A DNA stretch of 64,000 nucleotides, taken from assembly GCA_024330965.1 (NCBI GenBank), contig JANDJL010000010.1, positions 1-64,000 of the forward strand, given 5' to 3'. Below are positions 53,765-62,610 of the stretch, piece after piece. The notes beneath the pieces are model-generated. The model did not search any database and had not been told where the DNA came from. It worked only from the letters and a program-made list of their open reading frames with translations. This DNA is from Nitrospira sp. GTDB lineage: Bacteria; Nitrospirota; Nitrospiria; Nitrospirales; Nitrospiraceae. Position 1 is the stretch's first letter. Each line of letters starts with the position of its first letter. The translations under genes and the position numbers were made by a program.

Positions 53765-55393
53765 ATGCGAGGACGATTTCACATGCGTTTCGCAACTACG
53801 GCTGCTTTCCTGCAGGGTGGTGTCATCTTCGCCGTGCTTTGTATGGTGCTGCTCGCAGCGGCGGAAACCCAGGCCGCGATCTACTATGTGGACTGTGACA
53901 CGGGAAACGACACCACCGATGGGTTGAGCGAGGCACGGGCCTGGCGATCGACCGACAAAGTGTCCGCGTTCAACTTTCAGGATGGTGACCATGTCCGGTT
54001 CAAGAAGGGCTGTGTGTGGGAGAATGTGCTGGTAAAGGTCTCCCGCTCTCTCACACTTGAGGCCTACGGCAATGCCGGTCCGCTTCCCCATCTGGTGGGC
54101 GCCGTTCGGATTCGTTCCTGGGTAGGACCATCAAATGGCGGCATCGTTTCAGCGGAGGCGGCAATTGCGCCGGGCTCTCCGGGCCCGAAAGACGTGCTCA
54201 TTGTGTATGACGAGCGGCACCGCCGATTTTATGACAAAGTGTCGGCGATGGCGTCGCTCACGGCTCCCGGCCAGTTCTTTCACGATGCCGAGGCGCGGAT
54301 TCTCTATGTCAGGCTGCTGGCCGGTACCAATCCGTCGCAGGATCTGTATGTCTCCAGCAGAAACCACATTATTGAGTTGCAACCAGGCAGTGTTGAACGT
54401 GTGGTAGTGGAGGGGCTGCGACTCTCGTTCGCTAACGAACATGCGGTCGGTTTTTGGTATCAATCGTCCGATGCGAACTATGGGTCATTACGAGTGGCGA
54501 ATTGTGAGTTCTTTGGCCACGCCTATCAGGCTATCCACATCGGCGGCACCAACAGGTTTCGAGATGTCGAAATTTTGAACAACACCATCACCGCGATCGG
54601 CAACGAGGGGGTGTACATTCGCTACCTCAAGGGGCAAGAACAGGGGCTGGTGGTGACCAGGATGTTACGGATCAGCGGAAATGACATCGGGGGCAACGGA
54701 TTCGGGTGGCGATCCGACGGAATATGGGCAAACGGCGAGGGGCTCGACATTAAACAAGGCGTGGCTGCCGGAAGCATCGATCACAATACAGTCTACGATC
54801 TGAATGGAATGTTCGGCATCGGGATTGGATCGTCGAATGTGACGATCGAGCACAATACGATCATGAACGTGCGCATGGCGGGAGCTGATGCGGAATCGGG
54901 CATCGCCGGCATTATAATAGACCCCTATGACTCGAATGGCCCAACGATTGTACGGCACAATACCGTGACGATGTCGAATGCTCACGGAATCGCCGTTCGA
55001 GGCGTGGCTCATCTCAAGCCGCGGGTCGAGATTTACGATAACGACGTAACGGTCAATGAGCCCTATGCGCCGTTTGCCTTTACGTCTCAGAATGTGGCCA
55101 ATACGATGATCAGGAATAATCGAACGAGAGGCGGCGGAGCCGCCCTGGCGGTCCTCAAACCCTGTTGCCCACCTGTTGGTGTGGAGGTGTGGGGGAACGT
55201 GTTCCGAAACGTCTTGGTTCCGGTCATGACGGCTAAGGATCTCTCGCGCGGCGTCCAAATGACCACGAACCTATTTTGTGTCCGGGGATCGGTGGAGCTT
55301 GCACGCAGGATGTCGCCGTTGGGCAATACTATTGTGAGTGCTCACGAGTGCGAAAGGCCGGTCGCGAACCCCCAGAACTTGCGTGTGCAATGA
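53765..55393 (+). CDS. Exported right-handed parallel beta-helix protein
   Basis: 542 residues with GGAGGTG before the ATG. A signal peptide (VIFAVLCMVLLAAAETQA) leads to IYYVDCDTGNDTTDGLSEAR, a standard opening of pectate-lyase-like proteins. Many short parallel beta-helix coils follow (NNTITAIGNEGVYI, HNTVYDLNGMFGIGIG, HNTIMNVRMAGADAESGIAG, HNTVTMSNAHGIAVRG). Such proteins bind or cleave polysaccharides. Located directly before the exosortase and the EPS cluster, it could trim or bind the exopolysaccharide (inference). No VPLPA tail is present. Confidence 0.82.
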   Translation: MRGRFHMRFATTAAFLQGGVIFAVLCMVLLAAAETQAAIYYVDCDTGNDTTDGLSEARAWRSTDKVSAFNFQDGDHVRFKKGCVWENVLVKVSRSLTLEAYGNAGPLPHLVGAVRIRSWVGPSNGGIVSAEAAIAPGSPGPKDVLIVYDERHRRFYDKVSAMASLTAPGQFFHDAEARILYVRLLAGTNPSQDLYVSSRNHIIELQPGSVERVVVEGLRLSFANEHAVGFWYQSSDANYGSLRVANCEFFGHAYQAIHIGGTNRFRDVEILNNTITAIGNEGVYIRYLKGQEQGLVVTRMLRISGNDIGGNGFGWRSDGIWANGEGLDIKQGVAAGSIDHNTVYDLNGMFGIGIGSSNVTIEHNTIMNVRMAGADAESGIAGIIIDPYDSNGPTIVRHNTVTMSNAHGIAVRGVAHLKPRVEIYDNDVTVNEPYAPFAFTSQNVANTMIRNNRTRGGGAALAVLKPCCPPVGVEVWGNVFRNVLVPVMTAKDLSRGVQMTTNLFCVRGSVELARRMSPLGNTIVSAHECERPVANPQNLRVQ

Positions 55394-55542
55394 GTGTGGC
55401 GGCCCAGAGGGTGGGATCAGTAGTCGAGCCGATGGAACAGGCTTGGGCCGTGCCGTCGCCATCGACGCTGTTGGAAACGGTAAGGTGGAGAGGGTGCTCG
55501 CTCTTGACGACGTTGCACCAATGAACCAGTAGGTAACAGCCG

Positions 55543-57096
55543 ATGGTCATCGCATATCTTGCCTCGTTGATCATTCCGCTTGCCGCCCTGTGGATCGGCT
55601 ATCCGCCCGGCCGTGATTGGCTGCTTGAGCAGTGGGGCTCCGAAGAATACAGCCACGCCGTCATGATCCCCCTCGTGGGGGCCTACATGGTGCTGCTCAA
55701 TCAATCGACGGCGGAAGAACGAGCGACTGGGTCACGAACCGCAGGAGCAATAACGCTGGCGGCGGGTGTGGCCCTGCTGCTCTTGGCCCATTATGGGCAC
55801 ATGTTCAGTGTCTACGGTTTCAGCCTGCTTCTGATGACGTGCGGTGTGTTTCTGCTGTTTGTGGGGTGGGGGCGGGCCAAACAACACTGGAGGGCGCTGG
55901 CGCTGTTGCTCTTCGCCGTGCCCATGCCGACGGCGCTGTTCAACAAGATGTCGGGGTCGCTGCAACTCATCTCGTCTCGGCTCGGCGCGGCCATGATTGA
56001 GCTGGCCGGCATCACGGTGCATCTTGAGGGCAACGTGATCGACATCGGAACGATGCAGATGCAGGTGGTCGAGGCCTGTAGCGGGCTCCGATACCTCTTG
56101 CCCCTGGTGGCCCTGGCCTACATTGTGGGGGTCTTCAGTCGTGCGAGTCTGGCAAGAATCGGGCTGTTGCTCGTGGCGGCGGCGCCGATCACGATCCTCA
56201 TGAACAGCGTGAGGATCGCGCTCACGGCTGTGTTTTCGGAATATTTGAGCGTCAATTTGGCTGAGGGATTTTTGCACGACTTCGAAGGCTGGGTGATCTT
56301 TTTCCCTGCCTTGGGTCTGCTGCTGCTGGTCAACTGGTTCGTTTCCAAGATCACGGGCCAAAGAGCCTCGGCGTTCGACTGGGCCTTGGTGCCGGAGGGA
56401 GGATTTGTCTCGTCGCTTGCGACTCAACCCAAAACCATTGTTGCTGCCGGCCTGCCGACCTTGGCGGCGACATTCGTGGTGATGATCGGCGTTGCCTCCT
56501 TGCCCCATGTGTTGCCGCAACGGGCTGTGGTCACGCCGCCGCGGGAACCCTTCAGCATGTTTCCGCTTGAGTTGAAAGACTGGAAGGGGCAACACGAGCG
56601 GATGGACGTCATCTATCGAAACGCCTTGCCGTGGAGCGATTATCTGCTCGCCAACTTTGTGAAGCCAGGAGGGCCGGTGATCAATGTGTTCGTGCCCTAT
56701 TTCCCCTCGTTCTACGATGGGTCGTACACCCACAATCCTTCGGTGTGTCTGCCCGGCAATGGCTGGGTCATCGAACAGGAGGGTATTAAAGAATTGCCGT
56801 ACAACCAAGGATCGGAGCACCGGCTCTTGCGCATCAACCGCCTGATCGCGACGATTGAGGGCAAGCGACATCTCGTCTACTATTGGTTCCAACACAAGGG
56901 GCAGATCATCGCCGATCAAAATGCGGTCAAGCCGATTCTTCTGTGGAATTCACTGACCGAGGGGAGAATCGACGGCGCGCTGGTCCGATTGGTCATGGCG
57001 CTCGACTCCGTGCCCGACATCTCGGCCGCCGACGCAGCGATGGAAGGGATGGCCACGACGCTGCTTGACGTGTTACCCCGTTTTGTGCCCAGTTAG
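55543..57096 (+). CDS. Exosortase (XrtD/VPLPA-specific type) fused to an EpsI domain
   Basis: 517 residues. The first 290 form the multi-pass exosortase core with the expected catalytic triad: Cys179 in VEACSGLRYLLP, Arg224 in NSVRIALT and His245 in FLHDFEGWVIFF. The C-terminal 220 residues are an EpsI domain (PLELKDWKGQHERMD, VFVPYFPSFYDGSYTHNPSV, YYWFQHKGQIIADQ). This fusion is known for exosortase D, which is linked to the VPLPA-CTERM tail, and it matches the nine VPLPA/PEP-type proteins here. It would cleave these tails at the inner membrane. It is the first gene of the EPS run. Confidence 0.93.
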   Translation: MVIAYLASLIIPLAALWIGYPPGRDWLLEQWGSEEYSHAVMIPLVGAYMVLLNQSTAEERATGSRTAGAITLAAGVALLLLAHYGHMFSVYGFSLLLMTCGVFLLFVGWGRAKQHWRALALLLFAVPMPTALFNKMSGSLQLISSRLGAAMIELAGITVHLEGNVIDIGTMQMQVVEACSGLRYLLPLVALAYIVGVFSRASLARIGLLLVAAAPITILMNSVRIALTAVFSEYLSVNLAEGFLHDFEGWVIFFPALGLLLLVNWFVSKITGQRASAFDWALVPEGGFVSSLATQPKTIVAAGLPTLAATFVVMIGVASLPHVLPQRAVVTPPREPFSMFPLELKDWKGQHERMDVIYRNALPWSDYLLANFVKPGGPVINVFVPYFPSFYDGSYTHNPSVCLPGNGWVIEQEGIKELPYNQGSEHRLLRINRLIATIEGKRHLVYYWFQHKGQIIADQNAVKPILLWNSLTEGRIDGALVRLVMALDSVPDISAADAAMEGMATTLLDVLPRFVPS

Positions 57097-57130
57097 GTCG
57101 GCCGAAGGTAGAAGCCTTCTTCCAATACCG

Positions 57131-57958
57131 ATGTCATTGCAAGCCACAGTCAATGTTGCGCGCCGGGTGATCCCCAGAGGCTGGGCGCCGCTTCTCGCCG
57201 CCGTCGCGCGCGTCGTTCCTTCTCTCCAACAATATCGGGCGCGCCTGACAAATGGCGGTGAGATCTATCTCGATCTGCGCGAGTTCATGTGCTTTACTTA
57301 TTTTTTCTATGGAGGGGTTCCCCATGAACTGGGGACGGAAAAACTCTTGCGACGGGTGCTGGGCGAGGGAGGGGTGTTTGTTGATGTGGGGGCCAATGTC
57401 GGCTATTTCACCAAGGTCGCAAGCGAATTGGTCGGAACGAGCGGCAAGGTCTTGGCTTTCGAGCCCATGCCGGCGGCGCTTCGGCTGTTGCGGATGAACA
57501 CGGCCGGCCTGGCGAACGTAACCGTGTTTCCGTTGGCGCTGAGCGACACAAGCGGCACAGCCACCTTTTATGTGCGCAAGAAGGGCGATACGTCGTCGTT
57601 GAGCCCCGATTCAGAGGCCAGCCCCGTCTCTGTGACGGTCAGCACGTTGGATGAACGGTTGGTCGATCAGCCGCGCATCGATCTGATCAAAATCGATGTG
57701 GAGGGGAGTGAACTCGACGTGCTGCGCGGAGGGCAGACGATCCTCCGTCGGTACAGGCCGATCATCTACTTCGAGTTCTTGCCCTGTTTTGCCGAGCCGA
57801 GGGGCATAAGGATCGAGACGTTCGAGGAGTTTTTTAAGCCGCTGGACTATAACCTTCGATGGATCGATCACTCTGCATCCGGTCCGTCGTTGATAGGCGA
57901 TGCCCCCTCGACATACGTGATCGCGATTCCCAAAGGACGTGAACGGGAGCTGGAGTAA
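57131..57958 (+). CDS. FkbM family methyltransferase
   Basis: 275 residues from ATG 57131. It carries the SAM-dependent fold of the FkbM family: FVDVGANVGYFTKVASELVG (SAM-binding Gly loop), VLAFEPMPAALRLLRMN, VFPLALSDTSGTATFYV, STLDERLVDQPRIDLIKIDV with EGSELDVLRGG. These enzymes O-methylate sugars or polyketides. Within an EPS operon it probably methylates a sugar of the polymer. No strong ribosome binding site is visible; the frame is open further upstream into the exosortase gene. Confidence 0.85.
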   Translation: MSLQATVNVARRVIPRGWAPLLAAVARVVPSLQQYRARLTNGGEIYLDLREFMCFTYFFYGGVPHELGTEKLLRRVLGEGGVFVDVGANVGYFTKVASELVGTSGKVLAFEPMPAALRLLRMNTAGLANVTVFPLALSDTSGTATFYVRKKGDTSSLSPDSEASPVSVTVSTLDERLVDQPRIDLIKIDVEGSELDVLRGGQTILRRYRPIIYFEFLPCFAEPRGIRIETFEEFFKPLDYNLRWIDHSASGPSLIGDAPSTYVIAIPKGRERELE

Positions 57959-57967
57959 TCACGGGAG

Positions 57968-59227
57968 ATGTTGAGATGGGATTTGTGTGTAGTGGGAGCG
58001 TTTCAAGTCGGTTCGGCCCTTGGTCAGGTGGTCGGTGTGCGCCTGCTCACCGAGGTGCTGACTCCCGCGGTCTTCGGCGAGGCCAGCCTCTTGATGGGGG
58101 TGGCGGCTTTGATAACCAGCACGCTCGTCAACCCTTCGATGCAGGCCTTGTTGCGACACTATCCGGCGGAGGCCAGAGGGGGGGAGCAGGCAATCGTCGA
58201 GGCTGTGGCCATAAAAAACATCGGGCGAACCGTCAAGGCGGCGTTGCCCGTCTGCGCGCCGTTGAGTCTCGTGGCCTTCCTGGTCGGATGGGTGACTCCG
58301 TTCGATGCACTCCTCATCGCGGCACTGGTAGGGGTGGACGGCCTCAGAATGTTCCAGACCGCCATCCTCAATGCGACGCGCCAACATCGGTGGTATGGAA
58401 TCTGGCAAAACGGCGAGGCGTGGGGGCGGCCGATTGTCGCCTACGGAGCGGTCACGGTTCTGGGGGTTCAGGCGGATATCGTACTGGCTTCATTCGCCGC
58501 CACGTCGGGCCTTTTATATCTGATGTTACGGCGGAAAATGCCGGTATCGCCACTGGTGTCGCATAAAGGATCGGAAGCGCAAGAGGTATTGGGAAATTTC
58601 AAGAGCTACACGGTCCCGCTCATTCCCATCGGGCTGATCGGCTGGACCTCCAACATGGCGGACCGCTACATGATCGGGGGACTGCTTTCCAGTAAAGATG
58701 TGGGCACCTATGTCGCGGTATACGGTCTGGCGAGCCGCCCCACGCTCATGCTTTCGAGCATCGCCGAGACCGCCATTCGTCCGGCCTACTATGAGGCGCT
58801 CAGGCAACAATCGGGGGCGAGCAAGAAGTACATCGGTGCGTGGTTCCTGATCTCTGCGTTCGGAAGCGCGGCGTTGTGGGCGGGGTTCGCCCTATTTCAT
58901 GAGGAGATAGCGTCCTTGTTACTAGGACCGGCCTTTCGCGATGGAGCGTACCTCGCCCCGTGGATTGCCGCCGGCTATGGGCTGCTGGCGCTGGTCCATA
59001 TTACAACCCGTATATGCTTTGCCCATGATGCGACGAAGAGTGTGCTCACAAGCGAGGCGGCCGGAGCAGTGCTGAGTGTGGTGATTGGGTTTCCCATGAT
59101 CTATCTGTACGGCCTCGATGGTGCTGCGATGGCGGTGCCGGTGTATTTTGGCATGCAGTTTCTGCTCTCCGCCTATCTGGCGCGGCGGGCAAGCGGTATG
59201 CGCTCGGTTCGGTCCGATCAGAAATAG
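57968..59227 (+). CDS. Wzx-like polysaccharide flippase
   Basis: 419 residues with about 12 hydrophobic helices and the polysaccharide biosynthesis/MATE-like pattern (SALGQVVGVRLLTEVLTPAV near the start, FKSYTVPLIPIGLIGWTSNM and MADRYMIGGLLSSKDVGTYV in the middle). Flippases of this type move lipid-linked repeat units across the inner membrane. It begins 9 bp after the methyltransferase gene. GGGAG lies upstream of the ATG. Confidence 0.85.
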   Translation: MLRWDLCVVGAFQVGSALGQVVGVRLLTEVLTPAVFGEASLLMGVAALITSTLVNPSMQALLRHYPAEARGGEQAIVEAVAIKNIGRTVKAALPVCAPLSLVAFLVGWVTPFDALLIAALVGVDGLRMFQTAILNATRQHRWYGIWQNGEAWGRPIVAYGAVTVLGVQADIVLASFAATSGLLYLMLRRKMPVSPLVSHKGSEAQEVLGNFKSYTVPLIPIGLIGWTSNMADRYMIGGLLSSKDVGTYVAVYGLASRPTLMLSSIAETAIRPAYYEALRQQSGASKKYIGAWFLISAFGSAALWAGFALFHEEIASLLLGPAFRDGAYLAPWIAAGYGLLALVHITTRICFAHDATKSVLTSEAAGAVLSVVIGFPMIYLYGLDGAAMAVPVYFGMQFLLSAYLARRASGMRSVRSDQK

Positions 59228-59232
59228 AAGCC

Positions 59233-60255
59233 ATGCGAATCTTTTATGTCGGAAAACTGTGGAGAGGAACGACCTCGCTGGCGCGCATGGAGACCTTGAA
59301 TGATCTCGGTCATGAGGCGGTGCCATTCGATATCTCTGTCTTCGAATCTAACGCATCTCGGCTGGTGCAGTCGATCGCCTGGCGACTCTATGCAGGGCCG
59401 ATGGTCAGTGCAATCAATCGGGCGCTGTGGCGGGAGGCTCAGAACCTTCAGGGAATCGATCTGATCTGGGTGGATAAGGGAGTGTGGATCTATCCCGAGA
59501 CGCTTCAGGAGCTGAAACAAAAAACCGGTGCCATGGCGATCCATTATACGCCTGATTCGCAGTTTTGGGTTCAACGGTCGCGGCACTTCGTGGCCGGCAT
59601 TCCCTTCTACGATTTGCTGGTCACCACGAAAGAATGGGAGGTCGACGCGTATAAGAGGGCTGGGGCCAAACGGGTACATCTGACCTATCAGGGATACGAC
59701 AGCCGGTTTTACCCCCGCACGGTTTCTGAACCAGAGCGGTCGCAATACGATTCCGATGTCTGTTTTATCGGCCACACCCAGCCCCACTATGCTGAACGAC
59801 TCAAGGTGCTCTCCACACTCGGCATCAAGCTCCGCATCTGGGGGGATCAGTGGCCGGCTTATGCCAAGCGGCATTCGTGGGCGAGAGGGCTCGTGAGTTC
59901 CGGCTTGTGGGGGGAGAGTTATCCGACGGCACTGGCCTGTGCCAAGATCGGGCTGGGGCTGCTCGGCAAACATATTCCGGAGACTTCCACGACCCGTTCA
60001 TTTGAAATTCCAGCCACGGGCACGTTTTTGCTGGCTGAACGGACGGAGCTGCATCAGCAGTTGTTCGAAGAGGGGAAGGAAGCCGAGTTCTTTTCGTCGG
60101 ACGACGAGATGATCGACAAGGCAAAGTACTACCTCGCGCATGATGAGGCCCGCCGGCGCATCGCTGCAGCCGGCCGGGCTCGGTGTGAACGGTCGGGCTA
60201 TTCGAGCGTCGAGTTGTTGCGCAGGGTCCTGGAATCGTTTGGTCAATTGCATTGA
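59233..60255 (+). CDS. CgeB-like glycosyltransferase
   Basis: 340 residues. It has the N-terminus IFYVGKLWRGTTSLARMETL, a central block AIHYTPDSQFWVQ and a second Rossmann domain with DVCFIGHTQPHYAERLKVL, IKLRIWGDQW, AKIGLGLLGKHIPETSTTR and FEIPATGTFLLAERT. The pattern is of CgeB/GT4-related glycosyltransferases. It lies 5 bp after the flippase gene, so it is part of the same operon. Donor and acceptor sugars are unknown. Confidence 0.82.
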   Translation: MRIFYVGKLWRGTTSLARMETLNDLGHEAVPFDISVFESNASRLVQSIAWRLYAGPMVSAINRALWREAQNLQGIDLIWVDKGVWIYPETLQELKQKTGAMAIHYTPDSQFWVQRSRHFVAGIPFYDLLVTTKEWEVDAYKRAGAKRVHLTYQGYDSRFYPRTVSEPERSQYDSDVCFIGHTQPHYAERLKVLSTLGIKLRIWGDQWPAYAKRHSWARGLVSSGLWGESYPTALACAKIGLGLLGKHIPETSTTRSFEIPATGTFLLAERTELHQQLFEEGKEAEFFSSDDEMIDKAKYYLAHDEARRRIAAAGRARCERSGYSSVELLRRVLESFGQLH

Positions 60256-60291
60256 TGCGAGTCAATTGTCGTGAATTGATGTGAATGGACG

Positions 60292-61923
60292 ATGATGTTT
60301 TCCGGCCAGGTGAAATCCAACCAGATGGAAGCGAAATCGCCGTTGCCGGTTGGTGCAATCGCCTGGCACCTCGCCTTTTTGCTTGGTTTGGTGCTGTTAC
60401 AGGTCTTATGGGCGAGCGCCATGAGGGGAAAAGACGTGGACTGGCTCAACTTGTTTGTGCCGATGTCCTTGGGTGTGGCCAATCTGCTTCTGGCGTGGAA
60501 GCTGATCAGAACGTCACCGTCGGCGATCTGGAATCCGCTGTTTTGGCTGCTTTTGGTCTGCGCCCTATTTTATGGCATGGGACAGCTTGCGTTTCCACTG
60601 GCCCATCCTGATACGGTCCAACGGATCAATTCACTTTACTTTGTTAACCCAGAAGGGCTTGCACGGACCAATCTGCTCAACACGGTCGGGGTTATGACGA
60701 CCGTGGCGGCTTATCTGGCCACCTCGCTTCTTGCGAAACCGCGAAGTCGGCGTATCGGCTCAGGAGCCAGCGAATTGTTCGACCGGTTAGGCGTCACGGA
60801 GGCGAGATGGGCGCTGTGGGTGTTTTTGCTCATCGGTCTGCCCATCAAGTATCTCCTCCAGTTGCCGTACGATCTGGGGTTGATGAACTGGGTGCTGCCC
60901 GGGAGTATCAAACATCTGGGGTCGCTGAGCGGCGCTGCGTTGGTTCCCCTGTACTGGCTATATAAGACGCACAGCGTCTGGTACCGGCTGCCGTTTTTCG
61001 TTCTCTTGGGAGCCGAATTGGTGTCAGCGGTGGTTGAGCTCTCGAAGCTTGATGTCATCAAAACGTTATTGTTCGTAGCCATAGCGGTGCATTTGGTGAA
61101 ACCAAATCTCAAAAGATTGGCCGTGAGCGGGGTAGCCATCATTCTCTTGTACGCGTTGGTGTTGAGCCCCTTCGTTAATTTTTCACGCGCCGTGATCGGT
61201 CGGGCGGCTACGACTGGTCTCTCGCAAGCGATGGATGTGGTCGAGCTCTACAAAAAAAGCGGGCCGCCGGTGGACTCTGTCTACCCCCGCGCACAATCCT
61301 GGTGGGTCAGGCTGTGCTATGCCAATGCCGAACTGTTTGCCATGCGGGAGTATGACCGGGGTCGTCCCGGGAGCACGATTTGGAAAGCGCCCTATGCCTT
61401 GATCCCTCGTTTTCTCATGCCTGATAAGCCGATCATGACATCAGGTTTTGAATTCAACTATTTAATCAGAGGCCATACAAAGATCGACTCTTCCCATGGG
61501 CCTGGAGTCTTTGGCGAAGGGTACTGGCATGGAGGCTGGTTTGGGGTTGCGGCGGTGGGAATGGTTGTTGGGGTGTTGCTCGCCTGGTTTCATCGGGTGT
61601 CTATCCCCATTATCGAAGAGAGGAGATTTTTATTGTTGCCCGTCGTTCTGACCGGCCTCTTGTGTGGGCTACGCATCGATACGTGGTTTGTGCCGACCTA
61701 CCTTGGTGGGCCATTACAGGCACTGGTGTGGGCGCTTGCCATTAATTTTACCATCCGGCCGGTGTTTGAGAGTGTTGTTCGTGTTGAACAGAACTGGGAT
61801 GGACCGGAGCGTGCGGACAGACCGGATGGTGCGCTGGGGATCGTCAAAGAAAGCAGCCAGACGAGCCCGATGGTGCAGGGGGTACCGAGTCGAAAATACC
61901 CCATTCTCTTCGGAAAGTCGTAG
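60292..61923 (+). CDS. Wzy-like O-antigen/EPS polymerase
   Basis: 543 residues, about 11-12 transmembrane helices spread over the whole length and one large central periplasmic loop (residues about 310-400, SGPPVDSVYPRAQSWWVRLC to MPDKPIMTSGFEFNYLIRGH). This topology is that of polysaccharide polymerases, which show almost no sequence conservation, so the call rests on topology and its place between flippase, glycosyltransferases and exosortase. It is 36 bp after the preceding gene. Confidence 0.65.
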   Translation: MMFSGQVKSNQMEAKSPLPVGAIAWHLAFLLGLVLLQVLWASAMRGKDVDWLNLFVPMSLGVANLLLAWKLIRTSPSAIWNPLFWLLLVCALFYGMGQLAFPLAHPDTVQRINSLYFVNPEGLARTNLLNTVGVMTTVAAYLATSLLAKPRSRRIGSGASELFDRLGVTEARWALWVFLLIGLPIKYLLQLPYDLGLMNWVLPGSIKHLGSLSGAALVPLYWLYKTHSVWYRLPFFVLLGAELVSAVVELSKLDVIKTLLFVAIAVHLVKPNLKRLAVSGVAIILLYALVLSPFVNFSRAVIGRAATTGLSQAMDVVELYKKSGPPVDSVYPRAQSWWVRLCYANAELFAMREYDRGRPGSTIWKAPYALIPRFLMPDKPIMTSGFEFNYLIRGHTKIDSSHGPGVFGEGYWHGGWFGVAAVGMVVGVLLAWFHRVSIPIIEERRFLLLPVVLTGLLCGLRIDTWFVPTYLGGPLQALVWALAINFTIRPVFESVVRVEQNWDGPERADRPDGALGIVKESSQTSPMVQGVPSRKYPILFGKS

Positions 61924-61926
61924 CCT

Positions 61927-62574
61927 ATGCCGACCCCCACCGTCATCGACGTGAAAGTAGTGCCCTCACAAGGGGGCTCCAACATATTGAAGGTGGCCTC
62001 CGCGGTAGCTGTTGCGGCGTGTTGTGTAGGGCTGGCCCTCTGGAGTTTTGTCAAGCTTGGCGAGTGGCTTGCTGGGCCACAGAACTCTCCGCATGAGGCG
62101 GATGTGATCGTGGTGTTGGGCGGCGGTGACCGACCTCGCGTCCAACGGGCGTTGGACCTCTACAGGCAAGGCTATGCCAGGTGGATTCTGCTGGCCGGGA
62201 CCAGGCGAGCAGAAAATGAAAGGGGCGATCAGTGGCACCATTGGCGGGCCCGATGGTTACTGGCCCAGGAGGTGCCGAAAGAAGCGATTCTGTTCGATGA
62301 TCGCTCGCACAATTCGTACGAAGAAGCCCGGCATGCGGCGGCATTGATGCATGAGCGGAACTGGAAATCGGCGCTGGTGGTCAGTGACCCGCCGCATCTG
62401 CGCCGGTTGGAGCTGATCTGGCACAAAGTCGCGTCACAATATGGCATCGAGTATCGACTGGTCGCGAGCGAACCACCGACGTGGAATGCCGCCCGGTGGT
62501 GGGAAGAAAAAGTGTGGGCCAAGTTCGTGGGAATGGAACTGGTCAAGCTGGCCTACTATGCCGTGGTGTATTGA
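61927..62574 (+). CDS. YdcF/ElyC/SanA-like DUF218 protein
   Basis: 215 residues. One N-terminal transmembrane segment (VASAVAVAACCVGLALWSFV) is followed by the DUF218 domain (EADVIVVLGGGDRPRVQRAL, YARWILLAGTRR, LLAQEVPKEAILFDDRSHNSYEEA, ALVVSDPPHLRRLELIW). The family is linked to envelope polysaccharide and peptidoglycan carrier metabolism. It starts 3 bp after the polymerase gene. Confidence 0.85.
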   Translation: MPTPTVIDVKVVPSQGGSNILKVASAVAVAACCVGLALWSFVKLGEWLAGPQNSPHEADVIVVLGGGDRPRVQRALDLYRQGYARWILLAGTRRAENERGDQWHHWRARWLLAQEVPKEAILFDDRSHNSYEEARHAAALMHERNWKSALVVSDPPHLRRLELIWHKVASQYGIEYRLVASEPPTWNAARWWEEKVWAKFVGMELVKLAYYAVVY

Positions 62575-62610
62575 TTGTCTGTTGGACAGGTTGTTACCGA
62601 GGAAGTTCCG

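Noticed and set aside
55732..56919. Minus-strand open frame of 395 codons opposite the exosortase
   Set aside because: His/Arg/Gln-rich mirror frame of a gene with clear catalytic motifs; no domain and no ribosome binding site.
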